A stretch of 64,000 nt of DNA from Melieria omissa (lineage: Eukaryota > Arthropoda > Insecta > Diptera > Ulidiidae), in assembly GCA_963971225.1 (NCBI GenBank), contig OZ020269.1:28499783-28563782 (forward strand), written 5' to 3'. The notes beneath the pieces are model-generated. The model was given only the letters and a program-made list of their open reading frames with translations. It did no database searches and had not been told where the DNA came from. A program made the translations under genes and the position numbers. This document shows, piece by piece, positions 22,750 to 37,100 of this stretch. Numbering within the stretch: position 1 is the stretch's first letter; every line of letters starts with the position of its first letter.

Positions 22750-25005
22750 CTTTCTCCAACTGTTTCCTCTGTTATTGTGTCATTTTATTGTGTGATGCAT
22801 TGTAGCATTAAAAAAAATACATCTTTAGTAAATTTAATAAAAAACCATGTTGTGTTAGTTGAGCGAAATAAAATTGCAATAATCGTTTTATCTTTGGCAT
22901 TTTATTGTATTATGTTTCAGCTTTATTAATTTCAATTTCTTTCGACAGCTTTTTGCTTTCACTGCACGGTTTTCTATTTCGTATTCTACTTTCGAATTGT
23001 GTCGTTGCACAGCAAAAGAGAGAAATCAAAAATTGTTTGACGTTTATTAACTTAAAGTTACATTCAGTTTTTGATTAAATGCTTACAAAATAAATTGTTG
23101 GTATTTATGCAAAGCAAAAATACAAACACAAATGGGTAAACGTAATAAACATAAATGTAGACTACATAGCGTGTGTGTGCAGCACTTGGCAGTACATTTT
23201 CTAAATTTCAGATGGCGTCTCACCTCTGTCGCGTAACACAAAGTCAAGTCGAGAAGAAACAAATAACGCAGATTCGATGCGCATAAGTACAAAATTAAGA
23301 AGCTGTCGTCAACGAAGAGTGTCTGTGGCAAACAACAATAATTGCGGCTAATAAGGAGGCGGAGTGTAGCGGGGTGTGGCGCATATCTTGTATATATGCA
23401 CTCGTATGCAGTTAACTTAAACTTAGTTAGTTGTATGTAGACCATTCAACGTACAAATGTAAACTTAAGACTACTTCAAGTAGTTTATCCATTGTATAAA
23501 ATACTATCAAGTATTTGATTAATATTACACAAGTGCAAAAATGTTCATTACAATATTCAGTATACAAAATATGTCCTTAATCATGCCGCTGCTTCTCGTC
23601 GGTTCTCAAAATTGGCTACTTGTATTTCGTTCGCTAGGCAGGGGCTCGTAAAAATTATTTTATGTTCATAGTTCATAGTGTTTGGTGTATATCGATAAGA
23701 TTGTTGCGAGTAGAGAAACAAAATGAGGAATACACGTTCAGTGATTGTGATACGTTCATCGTTTTGTTGAAACGATTGTTGCATTGCCTTCGAGGCTCGC
23801 TGGTGTTCAGAGAGAGAAAACAAAGTTTGAGAGTACATACCGTAGAGTGTAGTGCGGTGGCGTCATGCGGTGTATTGGTGTTTGCTATGAAGACCAAATC
23901 TGCTTCGAAATCGCAGTATAGGAAGCACATTGGAGTTGGAGAGTAGGTAAACTTTTGGTAGCGAAAAGTGTGGAAAATGTCATTCGCTAAATGTCATACC
24001 TAAAAATCATATGCAGCACTTTTTCTACTTTGAGCACTATTTCTTTGTTTTCACGTTATTTAGCAGTTAATCTACCTATACAAAAATGGCAACAAATCTG
24101 TGTAAACTCTATGGATCTCCAGCCGCACGCAAGTGTAAAACGTATCTATGCGAAAAGTACTCGCACACAAACTACATGCTTTCCGCTACGTTGCTATGTT
24201 ACAATTTCAGTTTGGCGCAGCCTTGTACAAAAATTCAAATGACATCAATGTTTCGTTTAAATTTCGCTTTCAAATAAAAAAACTCGTTCACTTTCACTTA
24301 TTACAATTTCAATTCTTAAGCATTATAGAAGCCGAGGATCTGGACTTGTTTAGTTTACTTTTTAAAGCATTTAAGCTTATGACGTAATTTAACTTATACT
24401 CGTAAAATAAATACGCATAATTAGCACTTAGCGACTAAAGTTATTTTGTTGTGTCAACTCTTTCAGCGCTGCGCAGTTGGCCTTCTTGTAGAATATTGCG
24501 CGAATCTTGCCATACCATGGGCGAAACGCTTATTCAACTTGTCAACAATTCGAGGCGTGAAACTCGCTTCGTACACTGATAATGATAACGCAATACGCAA
24601 GTTAAAACGAAGAGCGGATTGTGTGTGTGTGTGTATGTGGATGTGTGTGGGGTTTGAGTTTGGTATGTTTCTTGTTTGTTTGTTTTTTGTGATTTTGTAG
24701 AAAAAGGTGAACATTGATTGTTTTCAAATTACAATAGATTTGTTAGTTTGTTCATTAGTTACACACGATGTGGCATTTGTCGGCGCCACTTGCTTCCCTT
24801 TAGGTAATAGACAACTTTAACTGTTCGTTTCTGCTCACTGCAAAAACACCAAAACAAATTGAACAGATTGAAGTAGTGAATTAAGTAGTAAAGTTTTCAC
24901 GTATTGTAGTTTAGTTGTGTAGTTAATGTAAGTTGCTTTAGCTTAGTGTTTCACGTCGCTTCGCTTTGCTGCGATACTCTTAACGATTGCATTTTGGACA
25001 CGCAT
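22750..25005 (-). other. Dg: Dg 3' UTR and downstream flank
   Basis: Below the Dg stop codon no further coding signal is seen. The stretch is less AT-rich than the DNA beyond it down to about 23.1 kb, as expected for a long 3' UTR. Minus-strand AATAAA signals (TTTATT on the plus strand) occur near 23043, 22923, 22901 and 22787; any could end the transcript. A TG/GT microsatellite lies near 24620-24650. The true poly(A) site cannot be fixed from sequence. Confidence 0.4.
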
Positions 25006-25127
25006 TTACGGCGAGACATATGGTGGGGGTTTTCTGTACGATGGCGTAGCCGGTGATTTCCCTCGCACCTCCCGACCACCAACAACCACTGCCGGCGGCG
25101 GTACATACTCGTCCACATCATTGTCAC
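25006..25127 (-). CDS. Dg: Dg coding exon 14: C-terminus with PPPY dystrophin-binding motif
   Basis: Last coding exon: DNDVDEYVPPPAVVVGGREV, RGKSPATPSYRKPPPYVSP, stop TAA at 25006-25008. The terminal PPPY binds the WW/EF/ZZ region of dystrophin; the overlapping proline run is an SH3 target. Position at the extreme C-terminus is as in all dystroglycans. Confidence 0.96.
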
Positions 25128-28100
25128 CTGCAATCGAAAAAATCGAACATGAAACATGCCATTTGGTGCATGTTGCTGCTGCTGCAGCAGCGCTACGCAC
25201 CATTCATATTGGATGTGTTATAGGACGGCGGCAGCAATGGTGGCTTCTCATCTTTTAAAATGATGGGACTCTTGTTGCCGATCTCAGGCTTCTCATCCAG
25301 TTCGTCTTGGAAGATGACAGGTATACCTTTGGTGCGGAAGGATTTTCGTTCTTCTTCGTCACCTGCAATTTATTATAAATAAATGATATTCAGAGTAATT
25401 TATAAACTGGCTTCAGCATGTACGAAGTTAACTAGTGTTTGCTCAATCTATGTGCCACTTGCCAACACTGCAACTCACCCAATTCCATTTTGCCGCTCTT
25501 GTGGCGACGGCGATGCAGGCAACATGCAATGGACAGACCAATTACGATCATTACAACTATAATCACCGCTGGCAGTATAACCGTGTACATGTACTCCTCG
25601 CCAAAGGTGGACTTCAGAGTGGGTTCCTCAGTCTTTGTGGGCACAAACTCGCGATGTGTCACATCCGTTTGTGCTAGAAAATATTATAGTAACATTTAAA
25701 TTTAAAATATCAACTGGCAGACAAGTGAAAACTTACGATGGCATATGCCCAGTGGCATGGCCTGCACATTGGTCAAATTCAACTCCGGACCGAGCGCCTT
25801 CTGCACGTTGTCGCGCAGCAAGTAGTCCTTGATCAAGTACACGCTACGCACCGCTTCGATCTCTTCCTCCGGACAGCGATTGTGCGACTTGAACAATGTC
25901 GTGTTGTAGAAATTCACAATTGTGCCGTCCGAATCGTGGTGCGTGGTCACCGAGCGAATTTGCACATACTGTGTGGTCTGATCGCCGAACAACTGCGCAA
26001 TGCGTTCCACGAATTTCCGCTGCAAATCGGCATTGAACTGTTCGTGCCGTATGGCCAGGTACGCCTTGAAGTAGACGCTGAATTCCTTTTTCGGCGCATG
26101 GCTCACCACCACCACCAGCGCATCGGTGGCAGTTAGGCCGCCAGCATCTTCGGCCACCAGCAGATACTCCTCCGAGCCGACATCGCCGCCCTTCGGTATG
26201 CCGTAGAACTCTTGATTCTTCGAGTCGAACTGCAGCCAGTGGCGCGGATTCAATTCCTTGTGATCTTTCGTTTTCAGCGTCAACGTGAGTGGCTCATTGT
26301 CATTGGGGTCGTAGAAGGTGTCGCTGGGCACCTTGTAGACGAGCAAGTGACCAATGGTGGCATTGACGCGATCCACCTGATTGCGCGGTATGGGCGAAAT
26401 GTTGTTGGACATATTTATGGCGGGTTTAGGTTTGACAACGTGCGTCTTCTGACAGGGACCAATCAGCTGGCCAGTAATGGACTTTATGCCCAACACGGGG
26501 CGCACTAAATCGCTCAGACGATTGGCATCCAAACGTTTCACCAGATTGTTCAGTTCCGATTCGGGACACTCGCTGGTGAGCAGCGTTTCATTGAAATAGA
26601 CAAAGGTGGCCAAATTCGGATCCTGCGACATTTGACGTATTTCGCGCACAACAATCGAATGGGTGTTGTCGTCGCCCAGTGTGGTGGCAATGGCTGTAAA
26701 AACAAATTCATATATTAAAGCCGTCTAAAACAATTAATTAAATGGCTATGGACGAACCGCGCATTAGTTTCAGCTGCCATACAATGCTGGGCATGTTCTT
26801 CTCATTGATCTTGACGGCAATGTTCACTTCGTGATTGACGGTGCGTACGCCACGATGTTGCTGCACAGTTAGCTCCAGAGTTTCCGTGACAGACTCATTG
26901 CCCGAATCAGTGGCGGACAGACGATATTGCCATTTCGAGACGGCATCATCCAGCGGCCTAAAATGCATACAGTTTAGTTTGGAATTCTGCGCTCAATGCA
27001 AGTTGTGTGAGTTGACACTTACAATCCAGATATGACACGTGTCTCCGGATTGAACTGCAACCACGACGACGGCTTCAGCTCGTGGCCGTCCTTGTCTGTC
27101 AGCTCCAGACGCAGATTGGTGAGATCTTCGGCATCGTAGAAAGTATCCTGCGGCACGGTGAATGTGAACGACTTGCCCGAGGTGACGGCCAACTTTTGCA
27201 AGCGACTGTGTATCAGAGGCGGCGAGTTCTCCTGCTTCGGTTCCACATAATCGGTCGAGGGTGAGGTGTTGTCGGCACTTGTGGTTGTGGAAGTGGGTGC
27301 GCTGGCCGACGAAGTGGGCGAGGTGGACGAAGCAGATGGCGTAGATGGCGAACTGGCAGCACCAGCAGCACCGTACACGTCCATCACCTCTGGTGTGGTG
27401 TGCTGCTGCTAAAGATTTATTTTAGCGTTAAGTTTCAAGTGTGTGTCAATTTTAGCTCATCACTTATTTACCGTTGTGGCATTGGTGCTCTGGTTGTCCG
27501 GCGGCGACACGGTTGAGGTTTCATTGCCATCCTAACGAGTTGTTTAGAGGCGAATATTTTTTGGAAAGAAAAGCAAATGCAAGTTAATTTTGAAAATTGA
27601 TTCAGTTCGAGCATGGAGGAATTGCATGCCACCATTGTCTTTGAAAGTACAAAGTATTTTTTCACATTTAATCTACAACATAGAGTCGAGAGCACAAAAC
27701 AAAGAGGAAGAAGCCTACAAATATGATACCACAAACAATTACAATACATAGAGTGTGTGCGTGTGTGTGTGTGTGTGACCGGGGGGGCGGTGAGACGAGT
27801 GGGAGATTGTGTGTTGTTGTTGTTGTAAATATTGAGTACTTGCACCATAGCTATTTAAAACAACCGAAACAATCAAGCAACCGAACGAACGAATGAACAA
27901 ATAAATGGAAAACAAGTATGAGACACAATTAGCAACAATGGTGAGGTGTGAATGTGCAACAAACGGACGTGATTAGCTTTTCAATAGTGTGCATACAACA
28001 AAAACAAAAAAAAAAACAATAAGAGGAGCTTCAGCGCCGACTGGCCGGCCGGGCGACGTGTACTTTCGCTGTGTTGGTGTGCGTGGTGTTGCGGCTGCTG

Positions 28101-31100
28101 TTTGTGTGGGTGTGTGCGGGCGTGCGTGCGCGGCGGATAATGGGGGCGTTGGGTTGCGGGGGTGAGAGAGAGAGAGCAGAAGGTGTAAAACAATAAGTGC
28201 AATAATTTTCGCTCTAAACATGCTCGTATCGCGCATACGGAACACAATTCATTTGCATCTTCAGCATGAAATTTGCAGTTTTCATTTCTTTAATTTCGTT
28301 TTGTGTCCACTTTCGTTTTGTATTTATTTTTTGCATTTGCCTATGCATTGCGATTTTCTTGTTTTTTCCTACAACATTTTTATTTTTCACTTTTTTCTTC
28401 GATTTGCATTTTTTCATGTAATTTTCACCTTTTTGTTGTTTACATGAACGGCGCTTTGTGGTGGCGTTGTTGCTGTTGTTGTTGTTGCCATTTCGCGTGC
28501 ACCATTGTCGATTCCAGTATGTGGTGTTGTTATGCTTGTAGTAGTTGTTGTTGTTATTGGTGTGGTTAATACATTTAACATATAAGTGGTGGTGGTGGTA
28601 GTAGCTGTGGTATTTGTCGTTGTAGTTGTTGTAATTGCAGTTGGCATTTTGAAGTTAGTTGCTGCGCTTGTGGCGGTTATTATTGTTGTTGTTGTTGTGG
28701 GTGTTATTGAAGCAAAATCAACAGCATTGACGGCAACATCTTCTGAATTACTGTTCGGCAACGCTGTGCTCATTGCGGCCGCATTGAACGAGCTATGTTG
28801 CTGTTGCTGTTGTTGTTGTTGCTGCTGCTGAACAATTTCCATACAATAAACAACCAAATTTGTATAATACAAAATGTCACAAATTCACAATTACAATCAC
28901 TGCAGTACAGAAAAATTCAGTTGCTAAATATGTAACAAAAAACTGAAGACGCAGGAAGCACGAACAGCAACGCAGGAGAAATGAGAAACTAAAATCTAAA
29001 AACTAACATTAATTTATGGGGCGGAGCGGTAAAGGCGAAACTATATGCAGGAGTAGCTTGGACTATTCAAATCTATGTATATGAATGGAAATATATGAAA
29101 TAAAATTTAATATCTCAAAAACAATTGGCAAAAGTAGTTTTAAATGTTAACCGAATCAGTGCTTAATTATTATGTTGTTGCTCAAAACTAAAGGAAACAT
29201 ATTAACTTTGAACAAATTACAATTATTCTTAATAATTCCACCCAACTTGAATAAAATCAAAATTGAAAAAAATTAAATCACCCAAAATACTGACGAGCAA
29301 AACATGTTTGGTACAACACTTTACTTTGAATTAAGATCAAATGATTTGTTCATCAAAGTAGTCGTGTTGTCGTCGTCCACTTGAACGAGTTGCTGCAACA
29401 CTTATGCTAACATCAACATCGAGATGGCACAATTGACTATACAGTGCGCGAGTGTGAGCTCGCTCAGAGAATGGAAATTTACAAAACTTTTTACAAATCT
29501 CTTTAACGAGTAAGTAGTACAACATAATTCATAATTACAGTAAAACAAAGAAGAGCACGTCGACATTGGTCAAAACCGAAATCAATAAGATTGTGTAAAG
29601 AGGGAAATGAAGAGTTTGGCAAGTTTTACGAATTGCATTTGAATGGGCGCAAACGCTTGGCGCACAGAGTATTAAAGCATTTACCTTAGTTGGCAATGTG
29701 GTGGCTGATGTGGTTGTTGCTGGTGTTACGGTTGTTGATGTTGATGGGGACAGAGACGATGACGACGATGGGGATGATGATGATGATGGTGATAATGAGG
29801 GTGACGAGGCGGACAGTGGCGGTGAGGACAATGAGGGCGAGTACGAGGACGCGGCGTGCGATGTGGGTGACGAGACGGACACGAACGATGCATCGAGTGC
29901 GCTGCCGGATGATTGTGGCGAAAGTGAGGTGCTTGCTGGTGGTTCGAAAGCGGACGGCACAGTTGTGGCCGATGAGTGAGCCGTGCTGGCGCTGGTGATT
30001 GTGGTGGTGGTGGGGGTGCTGCCCATGGCGGACGATGCACGATCTAGGCCTACAGCTACTGCGGCCGGCTGCGACGATGTTGGAGTCACCGTCGCAGCCG
30101 CAGCCGCAGCCACCTCGGTTACAACGGTTGACGGCGATTCAATTACTTCCGCCACATGAACAGGCGCCGAGGCCGAAGCTAGGCTATTTATATTATCCAC
30201 GCGCGCACTCACATCACCATTTATGTTGCGATTAAGTGGCGCACTTGGCTCAAGTGCACCGCTGCCCTCGTCAGCATCGACATCGACATCGGCGTCAACA
30301 TCCGCGTCGTCGTCGTCGGCATCATCGTCATTGTCGTCATTATCGTCGATGAGATTTTGTGTCTTTTTGGTAATGCCACTTGTGTGAGTGGTTGTTGTTG
30401 CTGTTGCCGTTGCCGTTGCGGTCGCGGTGGCTGCTGTTGCTAGCGTTAGCTGGTGCGCATTGGCATCGGCGGTTTTACTTTCGAATTCCCTATCGAGCTC
30501 TTCAAGTGCGCTTGGCGCTGCTTCCAATTCCTTGACGATTTCCACAGCCACCGGCACATCGTTCTCCTCCTCCTCGGCCTCCTCGTCTACGACCACCGGC
30601 AAGTCTTTGATATTTTTCGTGTTCTCAATTGTCTTCGTTATGACCGATTCCAGCTGCGAGACACCCTCGACAATCTCTTCGTCAATGTTGCCATTCTTAT
30701 TCAGCAACAGCAAACCGGACTCAGCTGACTTGTCGTTACCGTTGGTGTTGGCGATTGTGGCGGCGGCCGTTTGTTTGTCCGCTGCCGCCGACAAATCATG
30801 ATTAGCGGACTCTAACTCTAACTTATTCTCGGTTAATTCGGGCTACGTGCGGCAGTGCGGTGCGGTGTTGCAGTTGCAGTTGTTGTTGGTGTGTGTGTGT
30901 GTGTGTGTGTGTGCGTATGCATGATGAGTTCAGGTAAATACGTTCGATTATTATTTACGTTATGAATGCGGTGCAATATGATGAAAATGATCATGATGAG
31001 GATTTTGTTAGTATTTGGGACAAGGTCACAAATCGTGTGACGATTTGCATTTGCCATCGTTAACAATTTTATGTGTTTTATTCGTTTAAAAGTAATCACA

Positions 31101-34100
31101 AGAACGTTCAGAGTTTAGCAGACAGCAAGAGAGTAAGAGGGAAGAGAAAAGAGAGCAGAAAAAACACCATTTGATTAATTACAAGTTGTCAACAATTTCA
31201 ATGACTCTCCCATTGTCGTACGGGTACAATATGTGTTTGGGTAAATATGTATGTAAGTATGTGTGTATGTGTGTGAGTATGTATAGTCTATTTATAATGA
31301 TACGTATTAATTACAAAGTGCATTTATTCAAAGTGAGTGAATCCCCAAACAAGTACCACGGTTTGCTTCTCGCTTCAACATTTAAATTCAATTCAATTCA
31401 ATTCCATTTAATGCCATTTCAGAACAAATACGTATGCGGTTGGCAAAACACTCACCTGCGCCACGCCGTGATGATGGCGATGAGCATGTGTGGTGACAGC
31501 TGGCACTTCCGTTACAGTTCCGCTGCTCCAAAAAAACCGGGGCGCACAAAACGAAAACGAACAAATGAAAAAACATTAGTATTTGCACAACAATTCGTGC
31601 GGTGTGCTTTCGCTTTCATGTGGCCAACTTACACAACATCCTCCTCGTCGTCGCCGTATTCATAGTCGTCGTCGTCGGCGAAATCATCCCCACCGGAGCC
31701 CTCGATCTGTCGGCGATTGCGCTGTGCTCTGCATTGTGTGCGATCGAATAATGTAAAATATTTAGTACAGCTTGAATGCGTTTGGCGTCCGTTGTGTACA
31801 CACCTTGTTTTCAAATGCTTGCGCCAGATAACCCACCAACCGAACTTTTCGCCAGTTATATTATCCAGAGATCCATCCTTCACTTGGGCACCAATTTGCT
31901 TGGTGATCGGTTCGCTTATCGTGAAATAGGTGGCGCCACAACCAAGCTACAGCGTGTCGACAACGAAAATGGCCCAAATAAATTAGTAAACGAAAATAAT
32001 TTGTTAATTTGTCCAATTCTAAAACTGCAAAACCAGGTCGCGATTGACAACAAATAAATGAATGCGAATGCATTCGAGTACAACTTGACAATTGCTTTTC
32101 GATATTGAGCGCTCTACTGCTCATCGAGAGTATTCCCAATGCGAAAAGCCACAAATGGGCAGATAAATGCAAACGCGCGACCCACTTTCACCAGCGAGTA
32201 ACTGAACTCTGGCTGTATTTCGCCGAGTTTTCTACGCACCACGAAACTAACACGTCCCAGGCGTCGATTGCTATTATGGCACTTATTGTTTCCCTTGCGT
32301 ATTGATTCCTTTTGCATTTCGCTGAGGTCGTATTTCGTTATGGATTCCATTACAATAAATTCCTGCAAACGAAAAATAAAAAATGCAACAATATTAAAAT
32401 TTCAACCATTTGCATACTCAACGGCCTACCTTCGGTATGGCAAAGAACTTGGACAACTTTTCCATCACTTTTGCCTTCTTATTGTCACTCAATTCATCCC
32501 AGTCGTGATTCTTGAGCACTAACGATAGTATAACTTCGCTGTCAGCGGCATGACAGCGTGATATCTCCACCGCATACGGATCCTGAATGTAGTGAGTATG
32601 CAGCGGTTCATCTCGGGGTTCAAGCAATGGAACCTGCAAGTGAATAAGTATATAGAAAATATTTGTGAATGGTAATTATCATATTTTGGACAAATTAAGG
32701 GATTTAGTTATAGAAACTTATTAACTTTTTTGGGTTAGCAAGAAAGTAATTTTAGTTTGGGGTGTAAAATAAAACTAAATTTTTTTTCACACCAAATTAA
32801 TTTGAATTACGAAAACCTATTTTTTCTATTTTATCTTTTGCCATTTTTCTGGCAACTCTATGATTTCGCTATGAGTGCAAACTTCTGGTTCTTAACAGCA
32901 AAAACCTGAACCAAATCCAATTTTAGATCGTAATCATCAGTGAAAATTCATAGTATATGGAATTTCTGAACCTTGTCAGCAAATAACTGAACCAAGTCCA
33001 ATTTCAGGGCATCATCAATAGTGAAGGTTCATAGAACTTCTGGTCCTTATCAACAAAAACTGAATCAGTTCCAATTTCAGATCATTATCATTAGTGAAAA
33101 CTCATAGTTCATAGCACTTATGGTCTTTATCCGGAAAAAACTGAACCAAGTTAAATTTCAGGTCATCATCAATAGTGAAATTCTATAGAACTTCTGGTCC
33201 TTATTAGCAAAAAACTGAACCATGTCCAATTTTAAGTTATCATCATCAGTGAAAGTTTATAGTATATGGAATGGCTGATCCTTGTCAGCAAGAAACTGAA
33301 TCAAGTCCAACTCAATAGTGGAAGTTCATAGAACTTCTGGTCCTTATCAACAAAACACTGAATCAGGTCCAATTTCAGATCATTATTATTAGTGAAAACT
33401 CATAGTTCATAGCACTTATTGTTATTCTCTGCAATAGCCTGAACCAAGTCCCATTTCAGGTAAACATCATCAATGAATGTTCATAGAACTTCTGGTCCTT
33501 ATTAGCAAGAAACTAAACCAAGTCAAATTTAAGGTAATCATCATTAGTGAAAACCCATAGTACATAGAACTATTGGTCCATATAAGCAAAAAGCTGAACT
33601 AAGTCCAATTTCAGGTCATCATCATCACTTAAAATTCATAGTATGGCAGTGAAAAATCATAGTTTATAGAGATTCTAATTCTTCCAAGCAAGAAACTGAA
33701 ACAAGTCCAATTCCAGGTCATCAGTGAAAGTTCATAGTTTATAGAATTTCTGATCTTTATCCGCAAAAAACTGAACCAAGTGAAATTTCAGGTCATCATC
33801 AATAATAAAAGTGTATAGTATATGGAATTGCTGATCCTTGTCAGCAATAAACTGAAACAAGTCCAATTTGAGGTCATCATCATCAGTAAAAGTTTGTAGT
33901 TTTAAGAACTTCTGGTTTTTATCAGCAAACAAAATTGAGCCAAGTCCAATTTCAGATGATCATCATAAATGAGTTTTGAGTTTTACAACTCAAAGAGTTT
34001 TGTAAGCTTCGGAGTTAATGTCAGAAAGGTCATGCATGGCGAATATGTTACCAATTCACAATCTTCAATAATTTTCTACAGGTCACCAAAGATGTGTGAA

Positions 34101-37100
34101 ACGTTGCATTGTCCTGTTGGAACACGATTCCGCTGTGCGATTGTCTTATTCTATTAATTGTTCTTTTATTGCATTTTTCCAATTTCATTAGTTGCTGACG
34201 GTAAACAACTGAATTGAGCATTTGGAGCCTTGAAAATGGTTCACAATACACAACACCTTTGCTATTCAACCAAATTGACCACATGATCGTTTTTGATACA
34301 TTTCTGATTTCGATTTGGTTGGTGCTGATCACATGATCGTTTCCAATTTTTCACCACTAGAGATAATTTATTTCAAAAAGGAGTCCACTTCATTGCATAT
34401 GAGTTGCATGTTCCAAAGGTTGATTCGTTGTGTTAAGTAAATGTCTTTAAAATTTGTGCGGAACCTAAATGTCCAATTTCTTTACGAGTCCAAGACGTTT
34501 TAAGTGGTTTTCAACTGTTGTGTGTGATTACTTCTCTGCAAACTTTCGCACAGTGACATGGTTTTGATTTGATTGCTATCAACTTTGGTAGGTCAAACAG
34601 AACTTTGGAAAAAAAGTAAAAAATCTGCTTAAACGATTTTTTAAACCAATTTTGAGAAATGTCGTTCGAGCAAAAAACTTTACATATCTCTTTATGATCC
34701 TCAGCGGCTTTGTTGCGGTTTGTTGAAAATGTTTGTTTTTGCACAGCAATGTAAAATCACTGAATTAACAGCAAGAACCAAAATTGGGCACAACTTAAGA
34801 AGACGAAAGCGAGTCGGAAAAATGTAACTACCTGGACAACAGCTCAAATTTAAAGATGGGACAATGAATAATTGAATAAAATTCAATGAAACGTTTACAA
34901 AATTCGCTGTTTCACTTGCGCAAAAGGACTGCAAAGCAATCGAATGCGACTACTACTAACAGAGCACTGAACACCGAAAGAATGCAGGAAACACATAGCA
35001 AATTGTGTTATGGAAATCTTGGAGCACAACTTTTGCTCCTAACCGGTTATCTGAAGACGACGACTTACCCACTTAGGGGCCCCGTTCTTCTCTGCTTGAA
35101 TTGGGTCCCCAAGCATGACATTAAGTCGCTGCTAAACATGGCTAGGAACACCCATATTCTCAATGGGTGATCAAACTGATACCGTTAGAGACACCATAGT
35201 GTCTGTGCGGAGCCGACGCGGTCAGCCAACTAACCTAACCTAACCTAAAATTGCACGCAATTTGTTTTTCAAGTAAGCCAAAGATGACAACCATCAAATG
35301 TAAAATGGACAAAATCATAACGAAAGTCTTTCAAAACAATAAATGTATATGCAAACACAACATTGTCCTGGAGTGAGTCCTACTTCTCCTCTTTCGCAAA
35401 GACAAAATCTATGCAGTCGGCTAGAAATACTCAAACCCAATAAAGCTAAAAGGCTTTAATTTAAATGAGTGCTGCTGCAAAATTGCTTTGCTGCTTTCAT
35501 GAATGCAGTTGTGATCAATAAAGCAAATATTGTTGCTCGCCGTTGTTTAACCATGGGAAAAAATCTTTTCATTTTTCATTTGTTGTTTTGTTTGCATTAA
35601 TCATATTTGCAATTGTTTACAATGTGCAGTGACAGAAAGTTTCAATTCAATGTAAACATGCGGAGATCGAAAATAGGAAGCAATGATGCGTCAGCAGAAC
35701 GCAACGTGCATACAGCAGAACAATTGGAATCAATCAAAAATCGTAAAAAAAAATTGGTATGAAAAATTAATACATATATGTATGAATGATTGCATATCGA
35801 ACATGATATAAATAAACAAGAGCCAATTGCAAATATTGGCAGTGGCAATCAGTGGAAATGCGCTGCCGCTGAATCTGCGTGTGAGTATGTGTGTGTGTGT
35901 GCACTTTAGATGCCTGAAGTTGTGATTATCGTCACGCGTACAGCATTGACGATCTTTGCGCGAAAGGGTGCGACAACAGCTGTGGCAATTTCAGTTTGTA
36001 CAGTTGTGTGTACACGTTGATAGCAGCGGTTTCCCAGAAGACTCGCCTCGACTCGCGACTCGACTTGGCAAGTTGAATAATTCTTCTGGAATTCAGTTGC
36101 TAATTATGGGCCAATAAAATATGAAGCCAAAAAGGCATTGTCGCACTGCCAAAACGAATATAATCGATCAGTTGGGGGCAGTTTGTTGAACTCACATGAC
36201 AACGCAACGCAACGAGCCGGCCGCCATTTTAAGTATTTCTAATACTTACAAGAAAAATTATGACTAATACGAGACAATTAATGAATTTTAGCCTAAGACG
36301 TCGTTTGCATACGGTTTGTGCGAATCGACGCAACGCAATGCAAATTCAAGCGCCACACTCACTTTGGTCGCGTTGCACAGTGTTGCGAGTAGTGACAAAA
36401 ATGCCAAAATGTTATAACCACAAAAATCTGAGTATGGGGTTTTATTGGAAATATTTCAATTAAAAGAAATCCCAAGTTTTAAGAAAAAATATTGGATAAT
36501 ATAGAAGTTATGAGCTCTTAAAGTACACACTCACAGCGTTGCAAAAAAATTGTGCTCTCACTTTGAGGTTCAATATTTCAAAATCAATTATGAGCGGATC
36601 CCTAAAACTTACTGTTGTCTTAAGTTAAATACAATTTAGGTTTGGCAAGGCCAACATTTCGCTGATTCTTTTCAACTCTCAGCAGAACTGTTGCGAAGAA
36701 AATTCAACAAAGAAAACAAGTGAATAAAAACTGAGCTAAAACTTTAAAGGTGATTTAAACAAAAAACACTTTTAATCACTTTCGAAATTTTCGAAATTTG
36801 TTGATATTTTGTTTTGGCAAATATGTGCATCATGGTGTAAATTTAATTTTAAGTTATTGGTACTTTTCGATGAAGACTTGAGTGCAAAGTCGCGATATTT
36901 CCACCGTTTGGTTGAATGCCAATATCAATCGGTCAAATAATACTCTGCTGCTGATGGAAAAATCTGTTGAAAATAGCTAAGGAAAATCAATTACGATTAC
37001 TATTATATTCCAAATACAGGGGTTAATGGAGTTTCGACATTATACTTTGATTTTTGTTTCGGACAAACCCAAAAGTTGATAACCTCACAACTCCGATCGT

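Noticed and set aside
28021..28165. Extra Pro/Thr-rich Dg exon
   Set aside because: No acceptor with a usable phase next to the pyrimidine run and no matching donor.
28586..28831. Plus-strand Val-rich hydrophobic frame as a membrane protein
   Set aside because: It is the antisense of Thr (ACN) repeats in the candidate mucin exon.
29690..30235. Plus-strand Val/Asp-rich and Trp/Met-rich frames
   Set aside because: These are the complement of the Dg mucin exon, which fits the gene on the minus strand.
33732..33932. Repetitive protein DADKDQKF type
   Set aside because: A frame through the 79-bp intronic minisatellite; not conserved between units.
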